DNA of 64,000 bases from Microvirga arabica (GCF_016811235.1 NZ_JAFBID010000004.1:98845-162844), one strand, 5' to 3'. Positions 45,417 to 54,461 are shown, counted from the stretch's first letter. Notes: generated by a model from the sequence alone, not told the origin. Program-made: numbers and translations.

Positions 45417-45704
45417 ATGGTGTACACACTTTCTCGATTGGCGCCCGGAAGCTACGATGTGCTCCTGAACGGTGTCGTCGTGGCTGTCGTCGTCCGCGAC
45501 GACGACAGCAGGGAGGCAGAATGGAGAGTAGAGTTGTTGGCTGACCTGCCGTCTGGAGAGAGGCCCCATCCTTTTACAAAGCTGGAACATACCTTCGGCA
45601 CACTCGAAGCGGCTCGCAAGTGGCTTGGGAATGCCGAGGTTCTCAGCTCTGGGAAACCAAGAAGGACGAGAGACATACGAGACCTTTCGGAGCTTCGTCC
45701 CTGA
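45417..45704 (+). CDS. Small conserved protein, paralogue of 55968-56216
   Basis: A 95-residue protein. The first 75 residues match the protein at 55968-56216 closely: YTLSRLAPGSYDVLLNGVVV against YRLSRLAAGSYDVLLHGVII, then DLPSGERPHPFTKLEHTFGT against DLPPGERPAPFTELEHTFSS. The alignment decides the start: ATG at 45417 aligns with the paralogue ATG, although an ATG at 45408 is closer to GAGGAG. A beta-hairpin start and helical end suggest a small cytoplasmic fold. Its function is unknown. Confidence 0.75.
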   Translation: MVYTLSRLAPGSYDVLLNGVVVAVVVRDDDSREAEWRVELLADLPSGERPHPFTKLEHTFGTLEAARKWLGNAEVLSSGKPRRTRDIRDLSELRP

Positions 45705-45838
45705 GCCAGATTTCTCGGGGAGTTCTGCGCTCTCGTCGCTTCCTTGTGCGGGGACATTCGAGTCAGCAAGATTGCGGAAAGGCTAGGCATAGCGCGCGTG
45801 GAACGCCATTGCTGCCCGGTACAGTGCGTTGTTCCAAT

Positions 45839-47095
45839 TTAAGCCGATCGGCGCGATGGTAGCGGAGGAGAGAGTTTGAGCTTCCTCCAAACCTCGACCA
45901 AGGCCGCAGCCAGGGCGTCGATATGGGCGTTGGAGTGGAACGGGCCGGGGGTGATGCGCAGGCGCTCCGTGCCCCGCGGCACGGTGGGGTAGTTGATCGG
46001 CTGGATGTAGATGCCGTGCTTCTCCAGGAGGCGGTCGGAGGCTGCCTTGCAGGCCTCCGCATCGCCCACCATGACCGGTACGATATGCGTGACCGTGTCG
46101 AGAACCGGCAGGCCGGCGCCGGCCAGAACTGCCTTGGTGCGGGCAACCTGGCGCTGCTGCTGCTGGCGCTCGGTGGAGGATTCCTTGAGATGCCGGATCG
46201 AGGCCGTGGCGGCCGCCGCGACCGCCGGCGGCAGGGCAGTGGTGAAGATGAAGCCCGGTGCGAAGCTGCGGATGGCATCCATCACGGCCTTGGTGCCGGT
46301 CAGGTACCCGCCCATCACTCCAAAAGCCTTCCCGAGCGTGCCCTCGATCACGTCGATCCGGTGCATGGCGCCTTCACGCTCGGCGATTCCGGCGCCGCGG
46401 GGGCCGTACATGCCCACCGCATGGACCTCGTCGATGTAGGTCATGGCGCCATAACGCTCGGCCAAATCGCAGATGGCATGGATCGGGGAGATGTCGCCAT
46501 CCATGGAGTAGACGCTCTCGAACACGATCAGCTTGGGCCGGTCGCCGGCGGCCCGGAGAAGTTCCTCCAGGTGGTCGAGGTCGTTGTGGCGGAACACCGC
46601 CTTGTCGCAGCCGGACTGGCGCACGCCCTCGATCATGGAGTTGTGGTTGAGCGCGTCCGACAGGATGAGGCAGTTCGGGATCAGCCGGGCCAGGGTGGAG
46701 ATGCCGGTCTGGTTCGACACATAGCCCGAGGTGAAGACAAGAGCCGCCTCCTTGCCGTGCAGGTCGGCCAGCTCCGCCTCCAGCTCGACGATGGGGTGGC
46801 TGGTGCCCGAGATGTTGCGCGTGCCGCCGGCCCCGGTACCGAGGCGCCAGGCCGTCTCCACCATGGCGCGGGTCACGTCCCGGTTCTGGCCCATGCCGAG
46901 ATAGTCGTTGGAGCACCAGACCGTGATGGGGCGCGGACCATCCGGGGAGTGCCAGATGGCCTGGGGATAACGGCCCGCCAGCCGTTCGATGTCTGCGAAG
47001 ACGCGATAGCGCCGCTCGGACCGAAGCTGGTCAAGCGCTTCTTGAAAACACGTGTGATAGATGTGCTTGCTATCATCAGGGAGGCGCGCTGACAT
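45839..47095 (-). CDS. hemA: 5-aminolevulinate synthase
   Basis: A 418-residue PLP enzyme condensing glycine and succinyl-CoA to 5-aminolevulinate, the C4 route to heme, cobalamin and bacteriochlorophyll in alphaproteobacteria. Key features are [11 protein letters not shown] (residue 60), [20 protein letters not shown] (86-105), the cofactor Asp in [12 protein letters not shown] (residue 222) and the PLP lysine in EGTLGKAFG (about 256). The C-terminal [20 protein letters not shown] follows. GAGG is five bases before the ATG. Length and motifs are complete. GC content is higher and coding is cleaner than in the neighbouring DNA. It may be an extra copy (a hemT-like situation), but the window cannot show this. 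Confidence 0.97.
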   Translation of the reverse strand: MSARLPDDSKHIYHTCFQEALDQLRSERRYRVFADIERLAGRYPQAIWHSPDGPRPITVWCSNDYLGMGQNRDVTRAMVETAWRLGTGAGGTRNISGTSHPIVELEAELADLHGKEAALVFTSGYVSNQTGISTLARLIPNCLILSDALNHNSMIEGVRQSGCDKAVFRHNDLDHLEELLRAAGDRPKLIVFESVYSMDGDISPIHAICDLAERYGAMTYIDEVHAVGMYGPRGAGIAEREGAMHRIDVIEGTLGKAFGVMGGYLTGTKAVMDAIRSFAPGFIFTTALPPAVAAAATASIRHLKESSTERQQQQRQVARTKAVLAGAGLPVLDTVTHIVPVMVGDAEACKAASDRLLEKHGIYIQPINYPTVPRGTERLRITPGPFHSNAHIDALAAALVEVWRKLKLSPPLPSRRSA

Positions 47096-47277
47096 GTCGA
47101 CCTCGGCACAATCGAGAAATAATGAGCGTTTGCCGCTCCCGCTCGATCCTGAGTATCAAGCGAATGTTTGTAAAGGCATCGTGCCTCACGTGTGAGCTAG
47201 TGCCCGAGAGAGCACGGCCTGCTGGAGCTAACTGAACGTGTCGATCTTCGAGTGTTCACTTGCGTCAGTACACTGGA

Positions 47278-47302
47278 GGAACAACGAACAAAGCGCAGGG
47301 TT
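47278..47302 (+). promoter_or_regulatory. Isolated EcfG-type motif
   Basis: GGAAC-N17-GTT. No plus-strand gene follows within about 1.6 kb, so it may be a chance match or drive an unrecognised RNA. Confidence 0.2.
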
Positions 47303-47512
47303 CGAGGAAACCTGATCTAAGGTACGATCTCGTACCAAGCCAATAGTCTTGGAGCGAGAATGAGCCAGTGTCGGAGCTCTGCACCTGTCTACACTCTGCC
47401 CAGGCGTCCCCGCGGTCGACAACGAGGCATTCTTGTCCGACGCCAGTCGTAGATCGGATCGGAGGACCTCCATAGAGAGATGAGCTCCTCAACGATCCGG
47501 ATGCTGTTGTTT

Positions 47513-47830
47513 TTACTGGGGGCCCGGCGGTGGCGCGAGAGGTACATCGTCCGGTGACGAACCCTTTTCGTCTGCAGGGCTCTCATCCTCTGGGACGGGA
47601 TCAAGTTCCGGAAGCTCAGGCAAAGGACCAGGAATGTCGAGCTCCTCCGATACGGGACATTCTGGTCTTGGGGTTCCTGCGATGTCGCAACTCCTTCATC
47701 AATCCATTTGTTTGCAGGCCACCAGTCAAGCGGCGGTTCCGCTTGGCCCTAGGGGATCTTCATCCGCTTGGATACCGACCCCACTCCGCCGGTTGCACCC
47801 GAGGCTACACCTGGTAGGAATGCCAGAACG
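47513..47830 (-). pseudogene. Possible degraded small exported-protein gene
   Basis: Three frame-linked pieces follow one another on the minus strand. First comes a signal-like piece (RRLAVLAFLPGVASG) ending at a stop. A second piece reads PPLDWWPANKWIDEGVATSQ. A third, acidic Pro-rich piece reads SEELDIPGPLPELPELDPVP and continues to a natural end, DDVPLAPPPGPQ (stop at 47513). No single frame contains a start, so this looks like a gene with frameshifts or stops. This is inference from composition only. Confidence 0.3.
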
Positions 47831-47890
47831 GCCAGCCGCCTTTCAGGGTTGTGCGCTGACGTTGCGGTATTGGAATCAGCAAACTTGGGT

Positions 47891-48808
47891 TCACGGCAAC
47901 ATGGAGCTGCCTATCGTGCGCAGTTTTTCCGGGTCGGACGCGAGCCCCTCCACGACAAGCCAGCGATGCCAGTCTGGCATGATGCTCCACTCCGGGTCAC
48001 TCAGGTGCACTTGCGGGAGGCGATAGTGGAAGGCCGGACGGGCGCCGATCTTCTCGTGAGGCAGCGCGGAGCGGACCCGTTCGTCATTGAGGTAGGCAAG
48101 GAGCGGCAGAAGGTCGAGAGCCCGGTCCCGGGTCGGGTTCGCGGCCAGATAATCCATAGTCAGATCGGGCAGGTCGGGCCAGTAGTCAGGAGCAAGCACC
48201 TGCCTGACGTAGTCCTGCGGGTAATCGGGCGGGAGGGCGCGGGCGAGTCGCTTGCTTCCTTGTGCGATGTCCCGCCGGAGACGGTCGCTCACGATGAGGA
48301 AGGCTTTCAGGAAAGCAGCAATCGTTGCCGCATCGAGGCGCGGCGGATCGATGTTGAAATGGAGGCCGAGCGAGTCCAGGAGCACCGCTCCTCTTCCGTG
48401 CGCTCCAGCATTCCGCAGGATGTCAACGAGCCCATCCAGCTCCGGCAGCCGATGAGTGGGCAACGGTGCTGTGACGAGTTCCCGCGGCACGAACGGGGAC
48501 ACCACCGTGCCGAGCCATGCGGCCGCCCGGTGGCCCAGCCTCAGCCCGAGGGTCGGATGCCGTTGGGGATGCACGTAACGGAGGTCCGTTTCGATCCTCA
48601 TGTCACCAAGACGGGTGCCGCTGATCCTGAAGGCGTGAGCGTCTTCCGCATCAATGGAGCCACCAAGAGCGCGCGCAATGAAGCCGGCAGCGACTCGCGC
48701 GCTCGGCCCCATGAACTCGATTTCGACCCCCACGCGACGTATCACGCCGCCTGGGGCTGTTCGGATGGGAGCGCCCGATGTCTCGGTGGCGATTGCAAGA
48801 TCATTCAT
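47891..48808 (-). CDS. Amidoligase-family protein (COOH-NH2 ligase fold)
   Basis: A 305-residue protein. The amidoligase_2 opening is IRRVGVEIEFMGPSARVAAG, followed by IETDLRYVHPQ, GTVVSPFVPRELVTAPLP, and the family LDSLGLHFNIDPPRLDAATI with His and Asn. The family (related to glutamine-synthetase and ATP-grasp-like COOH-NH2 ligases) makes amide bonds on peptides or cell-wall compounds and is often encoded next to a class-I glutamine amidotransferase. None is present here. The ATG at 48808 puts the VEIEF motif at residues 28-32, the normal position. Extension to 48946 is open but adds an unrelated hydrophobic stretch. Confidence 0.8.
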   Translation of the reverse strand: MNDLAIATETSGAPIRTAPGGVIRRVGVEIEFMGPSARVAAGFIARALGGSIDAEDAHAFRISGTRLGDMRIETDLRYVHPQRHPTLGLRLGHRAAAWLGTVVSPFVPRELVTAPLPTHRLPELDGLVDILRNAGAHGRGAVLLDSLGLHFNIDPPRLDAATIAAFLKAFLIVSDRLRRDIAQGSKRLARALPPDYPQDYVRQVLAPDYWPDLPDLTMDYLAANPTRDRALDLLPLLAYLNDERVRSALPHEKIGARPAFHYRLPQVHLSDPEWSIMPDWHRWLVVEGLASDPEKLRTIGSSMLP

Positions 48809-48969
48809 GACTTGAGGGACATGGTCACAGCCGAGGCCAATGACAATGAACAACCAGGCGACATGACGGAATCGTAATGCTCCGATCATCCGTGTTTCAT
48901 GACGTGGATGATAGCGTTCCGCTGCACCCTGCCTTAAGGCATGCATCTCGCAGGAAAAGGAAAGCTACA

Positions 48970-49233
48970 ATGTGGGCTTCGTTCAGGGATCTCAGGGATG
49001 TCCTGGGGGCACATCGCTTCTGGAGTGCCGTTGCCCGGCTGACCATCTTGGGGGCGGTTGGGGTGGTTGTCCTCTTCGTGGCGATGTCGGCGATGATCTT
49101 GTTGTTGCCGCTGGCTCTGGTTGTGGGCCTCGCCCTCCATCTGTACGTCAGGCGTGTGCTGCGCCAAGCGGCGCGGCAGCCACGCCGCGGTCTTGTCATC
49201 GAGGGTGAGTACGTCGTCCTGGTGCGGCGATAG
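48970..49233 (+). CDS. Small membrane protein
   Basis: An 87-residue protein. Two hydrophobic segments are joined into a long hairpin (LTILGAVGVVVLFVAMSAMI, LLLPLALVVGLALHLYVRRV), followed by a basic region and the end GLVIEGEYVVLVRR. AAGGAAAG precedes the ATG at 48970. It is divergent from the amidoligase gene. No family was recognised with confidence. Confidence 0.7.
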   Translation: MWASFRDLRDVLGAHRFWSAVARLTILGAVGVVVLFVAMSAMILLLPLALVVGLALHLYVRRVLRQAARQPRRGLVIEGEYVVLVRR

Positions 49234-49582
49234 ACCTGTGGCCCGAGGATCGGCACCTGCAAAAGGCTGCCTCAAATTCCACAATGAAGGAGTGACCGTT
49301 GATCCGCCGTGCCATCGTCCTTGCCCTTGTGGCTATCTTCGCTATTTCGGCACTCGCACCAATGATGACTTAGGCTTCCCACTTGATCTCAATGTAGCGA
49401 TATCCAGCCTGCTGGCAATTTCTGCTTCAACACCCTCGGTGTGTCCGACACAACACTCGCGAATGCATGGACAAGCCGTGGAGCGCTGGCAAAGAACACA
49501 GGCGCTCGCATTCTGTCGCATTTCTGCCCCTATTATAGCTAAACAGGTGCTCTCCAAGCTGAACAATAGGGAAGGGTTAACC
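49234..49582. other. Stretch holding only a tiny peptide gene
   Basis: Apart from the 24-residue frame at 49299-49373, nothing was seen. Confidence 0.45.
49299..49373 (+). CDS. 24-residue hydrophobic peptide
   Basis: TTG at 49299 follows a perfect AAGGAG with six-base spacing. The peptide MIRRAIVLALVAIFAISALA then PMMT is a bare signal-peptide or single-helix peptide. It might be a small membrane peptide, or a leftover signal sequence of a lost gene. Confidence 0.45.
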   Translation: MIRRAIVLALVAIFAISALAPMMT

Positions 49583-49924
49583 ATGATTGCTCAGGCTACG
49601 GACAACACGCCTCCTGAAGCGTTCCTGGAATATGAAGGGGTGACGGTCTACCGCACCTTTCAGTTTGACGATCCCTCCACCTACCCACCTTCATCCCACA
49701 TCTTCACCACCTCTCCGGACGGACGTTACGCCTCTGATCCCTTCCGGTTCGACATCCGTAGCCTGACGGTTCCTGCGGCATCAGCTGACGAGAGCGGTAT
49801 GCGGGCAGGGGAGAAAGCTGCGATTGCGGCCGTGCTGGCGCAAGCCATCGATCGTGGCATGGTCACCCCGCCGGTTAACGGCTCCGCATCTCGGCCCGTG
49901 CAGGTTCACCAACAGGCTTGGTGA
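49583..49924 (+). CDS. Hypothetical cytoplasmic protein
   Basis: A 113-residue protein with no signal peptide. FLEYEGVTVYRTFQFDDPST, SSHIFTTSPDGRYASDPFRF and DIRSLTVPAASADESGMRAG suggest a small beta-rich domain with a helical end. GAAGGG precedes the ATG. It is followed 50 bases later by the zinc-ribbon gene on the same strand, probably co-transcribed. No family was recognised. Confidence 0.65.
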   Translation: MIAQATDNTPPEAFLEYEGVTVYRTFQFDDPSTYPPSSHIFTTSPDGRYASDPFRFDIRSLTVPAASADESGMRAGEKAAIAAVLAQAIDRGMVTPPVNGSASRPVQVHQQAW

Positions 49925-49974
49925 GCTTTGTTCACGTGGGCTCAAGCCTCTGCAGCAGGACAGGAGAACGCGTT

Positions 49975-50316
49975 GTGCATGTAGACTTCTGGAGCACTCG
50001 GATCGACATCTCCTGCCCCGACTGCCAACAGACATTTAAGGTCCGGCTTCGTAAGCTTCAGTTCGGTTCAGAGCTCGTCTGCCGACTCTGCCGACACGAG
50101 TTCGTGGCCAGCCGCGACTCTGATCTTCCCGAAGTCCAGGCCGCCCTTGCTCACATGAGCCACATTGTGGAGCAGCATCTCATTCCTTCGAAGCCTCGCA
50201 CAGTCGGCGAAATTCCAGCACGGACAAACCCAGAGGGGGTTGCCGAGCTTCAGGCTAACCGGCTTGAGACACTTGCGACCAGAGGTGCGGCGAGCAGAGG
50301 ACTCTTTGATCCTTGA
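49975..50316 (+). CDS. Small zinc-ribbon protein
   Basis: A 113-residue protein. The N-terminal zinc ribbon has two pairs, CPDC (residues 13-16) and CRLC (about 36-39), in the layout ISCPDCQQTFKVRLRKLQFG, SELVCRLCRHEFVA. This is similar to MJ0042/GYF-type cytoplasmic zinc ribbons. The C-terminal 70 residues are helical (LPEVQAALAHMSHIVEQHLI). The GTG at 49975 has GGAG eight bases upstream. The role is unknown; a nucleic-acid or protein adaptor is inferred from fold only. Confidence 0.65.
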   Translation: MHVDFWSTRIDISCPDCQQTFKVRLRKLQFGSELVCRLCRHEFVASRDSDLPEVQAALAHMSHIVEQHLIPSKPRTVGEIPARTNPEGVAELQANRLETLATRGAASRGLFDP

Positions 50317-50470
50317 GAAGATTGTCCGGTCCGAATCTTCATTCACTTCTCGTACATCCGAGAACTGCTCGTTTGACGACAAGTAAGCGAGCCTATCCAG
50401 GCTGTTATCTGGTGCTGGAGGCTCTTGCTAGCCTCTGATCGATCAAAGCTCTTCTCATGGTGATTCCTCG

Positions 50471-52378
50471 ATGACACGCAAGCACCTGGCCCGCCTCCTG
50501 TTTGCCGGTGCCGCCGTTCCGCTCGTAACTTTTGGAGCTGGTGCACAGCCTCACTCACCTGTCTTTGCTGACATGCCGATCCATGAAAGTGCGACGTGGC
50601 GCGACGGATCGCTCCGTCCGGTGGATCGAGCTGGCCCCGTGCTGGCGCAGGCTGAAGAGCCGGACGAGCAAAGGCGCCGGCGCGACCAGGATGACCGAAG
50701 CGGAGGACAGAGCGACCGACGTGAGCGGCGTGAGGAGCGGCAACGGGACCAGCAGGGCCGGCAGCAACAACAAGAACAGCGCCGGCAGGAGCAAGACCGT
50801 CAACAGCGCAAGGAAGAGCGGCAGCGCGAGCGCGACAGACAGGACCAACAGCGCCAACGACAGGATGACGAACGGGGCCGGGAGCAAGAGCGAGCGCAAC
50901 GTGAGCGCCAGCGGCTCCAAGAGCGCCAGGAGCAGCAACGCGAACAGGGACGCGAGCAGCGTCGTCAGGAACAGGACCGCCTGCGGGATCAGGAACGTCA
51001 ACAACGGGATGAGGAGCGAGAGCAGTTTGAGCGTCGGCGCGAGCGCCAGAGGGATCAGGAACGCGAACAGCGCGAGGAGCAGCAGCGCGCCCAGGAACGA
51101 CTGCAACGCCAGCGGCAACAAGAGCTGCAACAGCGTGAGCAACAGCAGCGTCAACTTGAGCGCCGGCAAGAACAGGAGCGTCAGCAGCAACGCCGGCAGG
51201 AGCAAGAGTTCCAGCAGAGGATCCAAGAGCGCCAGGATCGCCAGCAGCGGCTGGAGCAGGAGCAACTGCGCGAGCGGGACCGGCAGCTAAGAGAACAGGA
51301 GCGTCAGAGAAGCCAGCAGCAGGAGCGGCTCAACCGTCAACTGGAGCGCCAGCGGGATGAAGAGCGCCAGCAACAGCGTGAACGGGAGCAGCCAGACCTC
51401 GCACCCGAGGACAGCCGGAGAGACCCCGATCCGCGTGGGGACGTAAGACCAAGGTTCGAGAACCGGCGCGACTTGCGCTTGGAAGAACTTCGGGCATTAC
51501 GGCGCGAGCGCGTTGAAGAGGGTGGGCGCCGCACCATCATTGAGGAGCAGGACCGCGTCATCGTGCGCGAGGGAGACCGCTACATCATCCGCCATGACGA
51601 GACGGACCGCTTCCGGCGCGCCTATGGTGACGCGCAGGTCCGGCGCGAGCGGCGCGGCCAGAACGATGTGACGATCGTCCGCCGTCCAAACGGAGTCGAG
51701 ATCGTTACGATCCGTGACCCTGACGGCAACCTTCTGCGCCGGCTCAGGCGAGAGCCCGGTGGGCGTGAGGTGATCCTGTTTGAGAATGCGGCCCCAAGCC
51801 GCCGTGACCGAACCCTTGTCGAGGAGACCATTGTTCTGCCGCCCCCTCAGATCACTATCCCGCGCGAAAGGTACGTCGTCGAGGTCGAGGAGGCGAGCCA
51901 GGAGGACCTGTACGAGGCTTTCACGGCTCCGCCAGTGGAGCGGATCGAGCGTTCCTACACGCTCGATCAGGTGCGCCAGAGCCCGGCCCTTCGTGACAGG
52001 GTCCGGCGGGTGGATGTCGACACCGTGACCTTCGACTTCGGCTCCTGGGAACTCTCGCAGGAACAGGCACGAGCCCTGACCGGGGTGGGGCAAGCCTTGC
52101 GCCGAGCCATTGAGCGCAATCCCAGTGAGGTCTTCCTGATCGAGGGGCACACGGATGCGGTGGGCAGCGACATTGACAATCTCACGCTGTCAGACCGGCG
52201 GGCCGAGACCGTGGCGTCTCTTCTAAGCGAGATGTTCGGCGTCCCGGCTGAGAACCTCACGACGCAGGGCTACGGGGAGCAGTATCTGAAGATCAACACG
52301 CACGAGCCGGAACGCCAGAACCGGCGCGTCACTGTCCGGCGGATCACGCCCCTGCTGCGCAATGAGGCACGCCGGTAA
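50471..52378 (+). CDS. OmpA-family protein with a very long Gln/Arg/Glu-rich tract
   Basis: A 635-residue protein. A signal peptide (LLFAGAAVPLVTFGAGAQ) is followed by about 250 residues (70-320) made almost only of Q, R, E and D in near-tandem phrases such as RQEQERQQQRR. Next is a beta-rich domain (330-480: GGRRTIIEEQDRVIVREGDR, NDVTIVRRPNGVEIVTIRDP), and then a C-terminal OmpA peptidoglycan-binding domain (VFLIEGHTDAVGSDIDNLTL, SDRRAETVASLLSEMFGV, GYGEQYLKINTHEPERQNRR). The tract is predicted to be a long single helix or coil bridging outer membrane and wall. A similar architecture is seen in Methylobacterium OmpA-like proteins. Confidence 0.9.
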   Translation: MTRKHLARLLFAGAAVPLVTFGAGAQPHSPVFADMPIHESATWRDGSLRPVDRAGPVLAQAEEPDEQRRRRDQDDRSGGQSDRRERREERQRDQQGRQQQQEQRRQEQDRQQRKEERQRERDRQDQQRQRQDDERGREQERAQRERQRLQERQEQQREQGREQRRQEQDRLRDQERQQRDEEREQFERRRERQRDQEREQREEQQRAQERLQRQRQQELQQREQQQRQLERRQEQERQQQRRQEQEFQQRIQERQDRQQRLEQEQLRERDRQLREQERQRSQQQERLNRQLERQRDEERQQQREREQPDLAPEDSRRDPDPRGDVRPRFENRRDLRLEELRALRRERVEEGGRRTIIEEQDRVIVREGDRYIIRHDETDRFRRAYGDAQVRRERRGQNDVTIVRRPNGVEIVTIRDPDGNLLRRLRREPGGREVILFENAAPSRRDRTLVEETIVLPPPQITIPRERYVVEVEEASQEDLYEAFTAPPVERIERSYTLDQVRQSPALRDRVRRVDVDTVTFDFGSWELSQEQARALTGVGQALRRAIERNPSEVFLIEGHTDAVGSDIDNLTLSDRRAETVASLLSEMFGVPAENLTTQGYGEQYLKINTHEPERQNRRVTVRRITPLLRNEARR

Positions 52379-52887
52379 CGGCGTGCCCGCAAACACCAAC
52401 GTGACACCAGGAGTCAGGCAGGAAGTTACAAAACTATGGGTCAAGTGACGGGAGTGACCACTGTCTTTTAGACCACCATCGCTCTACCCAAAGGGACATT
52501 CTTCACCAGGGGTCGTCAGCTTCAACTGCCATGTGACCGAGGTTGTGCACATGACCGCCCACAGTGTGTTCTTTGGATCTGTAGTGGGAGTTGCTTCCAA
52601 GGCTGTCGCAAAGCCCTTGATCTACGCACACGGAACCTACGGCACCTTTTCTCCAGAAGGTGGAGGGTTGTGAAGGTAAGATCAGGCGCTGCTGATCATG
52701 CTGCCAACACGAGCGCCCTGACTGACGCGCGGTAAGCGCTTATCCCTGGCAACAAAGCCTTAACCACGTCAACAGGAATCCCGCCGTTGTGCAGACCAAC
52801 GCATTGTTCGCCTCTTTGCGCCCACACTCTTCCACCTGAATGAGCCGCACCGGACATCCGCTGTGTTGCGAATTAGGGGAGGGTTCA
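52379..52887. other. Gene-poor stretch
   Basis: It contains only a doubtful 40-codon frame at 52551-52673. Confidence 0.45.
52551..52673 (+). CDS. Possible 40-residue protein
   Basis: ATG at 52551 with GAGG eight bases upstream. The product, MTAHSVFFGSVVGVASKAVA then KPLIYAHGTYGTFSPEGGGL, has no domain. It could be chance. Confidence 0.25.
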   Translation: MTAHSVFFGSVVGVASKAVAKPLIYAHGTYGTFSPEGGGL

Positions 52888-53490
52888 ATGTTCCGAGAGC
52901 ACGCAATGCGAATATTGACAGGCCGCTGGGTTCTTGTCGGGGCGCTTAGCCTGTCAGCCGCCGCAGGATGGGGCTCGTTTGCTATTTCAAACCACTCCGC
53001 GACGGCGATGGAGCGCCAGCTCCGCGACGAGCTGGGGAGCTTGCAAGAAGCTCAGGGCAAGCTGCTCTCCGAGCGGTCGAAGATGCGAGCCGCGTTGGCC
53101 GAGATGGCGCAACTGCGCACGGATCTTACGGCCACACGCACAGAGGTTGCTCGGCTTTCTCAGCTGGTGGGCCAAGCCCAGCCGGGGCCTCCTCCGGTCA
53201 GGCCTGAAACAAGGGAAAGCGCACGCACCAACGCAGCGATCGATACTGTGTCTAGAACGGGATCGATCGTGACGAAGGCAAGCAAGCCGCTGCCCGTCAA
53301 AGCGATCCCAGGAGACAAGACATCGCCACAGGACCGCGATAGTCAGACCGCGGTCAAGATCGCAACGCCAGACAGTCAGAAGAAGGACGCTGAGAGGTAT
53401 CAACGGAGTGCGATGCCAACCATCAGACCTGAGCTGGATACCGCAAGCCTTCGAGAGCTGACAAAGTCAGTCGAGGCACAGGCACAGTGA
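52888..53490 (+). CDS. Membrane-anchored coiled-coil protein
   Basis: A 200-residue protein. One N-terminal helix (WVLVGALSLSAAAGWGSFAI) is followed by a short coiled coil (residues 38-90: RDELGSLQEAQGKLLSERSK, MRAALAEMAQLRTDLTATRT) and a disordered Pro/Thr/Lys tail ending in SLRELTKSVEAQAQ. GGGGAGG precedes the ATG at 52888. Its layout recalls the anchored coil at 4378-5103. Its function is unknown. Confidence 0.72.
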   Translation: MFREHAMRILTGRWVLVGALSLSAAAGWGSFAISNHSATAMERQLRDELGSLQEAQGKLLSERSKMRAALAEMAQLRTDLTATRTEVARLSQLVGQAQPGPPPVRPETRESARTNAAIDTVSRTGSIVTKASKPLPVKAIPGDKTSPQDRDSQTAVKIATPDSQKKDAERYQRSAMPTIRPELDTASLRELTKSVEAQAQ

Positions 53491-53806
53491 TGACCGCGGC
53501 CTCGAGGATGCGATCAGCGGCACGGGCAAGCTCCATAAATTCAATGCGCTTCGGATTGGCACAAGCGCTTACTCCGCACGGGAACAGCGGAGTTCAGGTT
53601 CCATAATGTTCGTTACCGGCCACATTCTTGTAGGCGCAAAGTTGAAATGTCAGCCCTGACTACTGTCCACATGTCCGTTTTCTGCTCAACAAGAGCTAAG
53701 TACGGTGGCAACAGACCTGATGCGGCAACAGGAGATGAACTTGATTGCTATCTTTGCAAGCTATGAGAGTCTCTACCTCACGGAGACAGTCCGCTTTAGA
53801 ATGCAG
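53491..53806. other. Gene-free stretch
   Basis: Nothing supportable. Confidence 0.45.
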
Positions 53807-54163
53807 TCAGGAGGGGCCTCGCTTGGAGAACACCTCAAAACCGCGCCTAAGTTGGCGGACGCGATCCTCATAGGCTTCGCCCAGACAGGCACGGTCCCCG
53901 CCACAGCCAGCACGACGCTTGAGCCAAGCGGCCTGTTCATCCTCCAGATCGCCACGAGCGCCCATCCCCAGAAGTGGCTTTAGCTGGGTGTAGAGAACGG
54001 ACATCTCGACATCCGCATCATTCAGCTGAGGATTAGCGCAGATGGCTTTCTCGTCCACCGTCTCAGCCTTGGAGCAGTCGAAGCTGGCTGCCTTCGAGGG
54101 CTGCCATGCACCAACCAGCATCAGCACAGGCAGGGCAGTGAGCCAAAGAATTTTCCTGTTCAT
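53807..54163 (-). CDS. LprI-family (DUF1311) exported protein
   Basis: A 118-residue protein. The signal peptide is MNRKILWLTALPVLMLVGAW, cleaved near SKA. The mature core is FDCSKAETVDEKAICANPQL, DADVEMSVLYTQLK, QAAWLKRRAGCGGDRACLGE. Four conserved cysteines (C30, C43, and the C-x-x-x-x-C pair) give the disulfides of the LprI lysozyme-inhibitor family. AGGATCG precedes the ATG. It probably protects the wall or binds a periplasmic enzyme; this is a family-based inference. Confidence 0.85.
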   Translation of the reverse strand: MNRKILWLTALPVLMLVGAWQPSKAASFDCSKAETVDEKAICANPQLNDADVEMSVLYTQLKPLLGMGARGDLEDEQAAWLKRRAGCGGDRACLGEAYEDRVRQLRRGFEVFSKRGPS

Positions 54164-54430
54164 CGAACGATCCTAAAATCCTGACTGCAAGGAGAACCAC
54201 TCCAGCCGGCAGAGGCTCCCAGTCAGACGGATCCGATTTGAAGCAGGGTTAACTGCAGGTGAAGGGTGCTTCTTTGGCACGCCCAAGTGAGAAGATCGTC
54301 AGCCGCCGCTCGTGGGATTGTATTTACCGGCCTGGCTTACCTGGCCAAGCTGCACCACCGCGAGTACGAGGTCGTACGCTGACTGTCTTGCACGCCAACA
54401 TCAACTCGGAGGATTGGGCCCAGACCAGCC
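54164..54430. other. Intergenic region
   Basis: No gene was seen between the LprI-like gene and the terminator of the BA14K gene. Confidence 0.45.
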
Positions 54431-54461
54431 AAGAAAAAGAGGCTCTCAGCGAGCCTCTTTT
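54431..54461 (-). terminator. Strong intrinsic terminator of the BA14K gene
   Basis: On the minus strand, AAAAGAGGCTC, loop GCTGA, GAGCCTCTTTT, then TTCTT; an 11-bp perfect stem with a U-run, 27 bases past the stop. Confidence 0.85.

Larger units (their letters stand above)
47096..47890. other. Gene-poor region with possible remnants
   Basis: It contains an isolated GGAAC-N17-GTT at 47278-47302 (plus) with no obvious gene to serve, and the broken frames at 47513-47830. Confidence 0.4.

Noticed and set aside
45923..47092. A 389-codon open frame on the plus strand
   Set aside because: It lies exactly opposite hemA and has the Arg/Ala/Gly/His-rich composition of an antisense frame in GC-rich DNA.
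48808..48946. Longer start for the amidoligase gene
   Set aside because: It adds an unrelated hydrophobic stretch and no better ribosome-binding site; the family normally begins just before the VEIEF motif.
50555..51265. A 236-codon Leu/Pro-rich minus frame
   Set aside because: It is the complement of the Gln/Arg-rich tract of the OmpA gene; the Leu-rich reading is an artefact of that tract.
50680..51420. Repetitive DNA resembling a tandem array or CRISPR
   Set aside because: The repeats are codon-level QRE phrases inside a clear reading frame, with no constant spacer or palindromic repeat.
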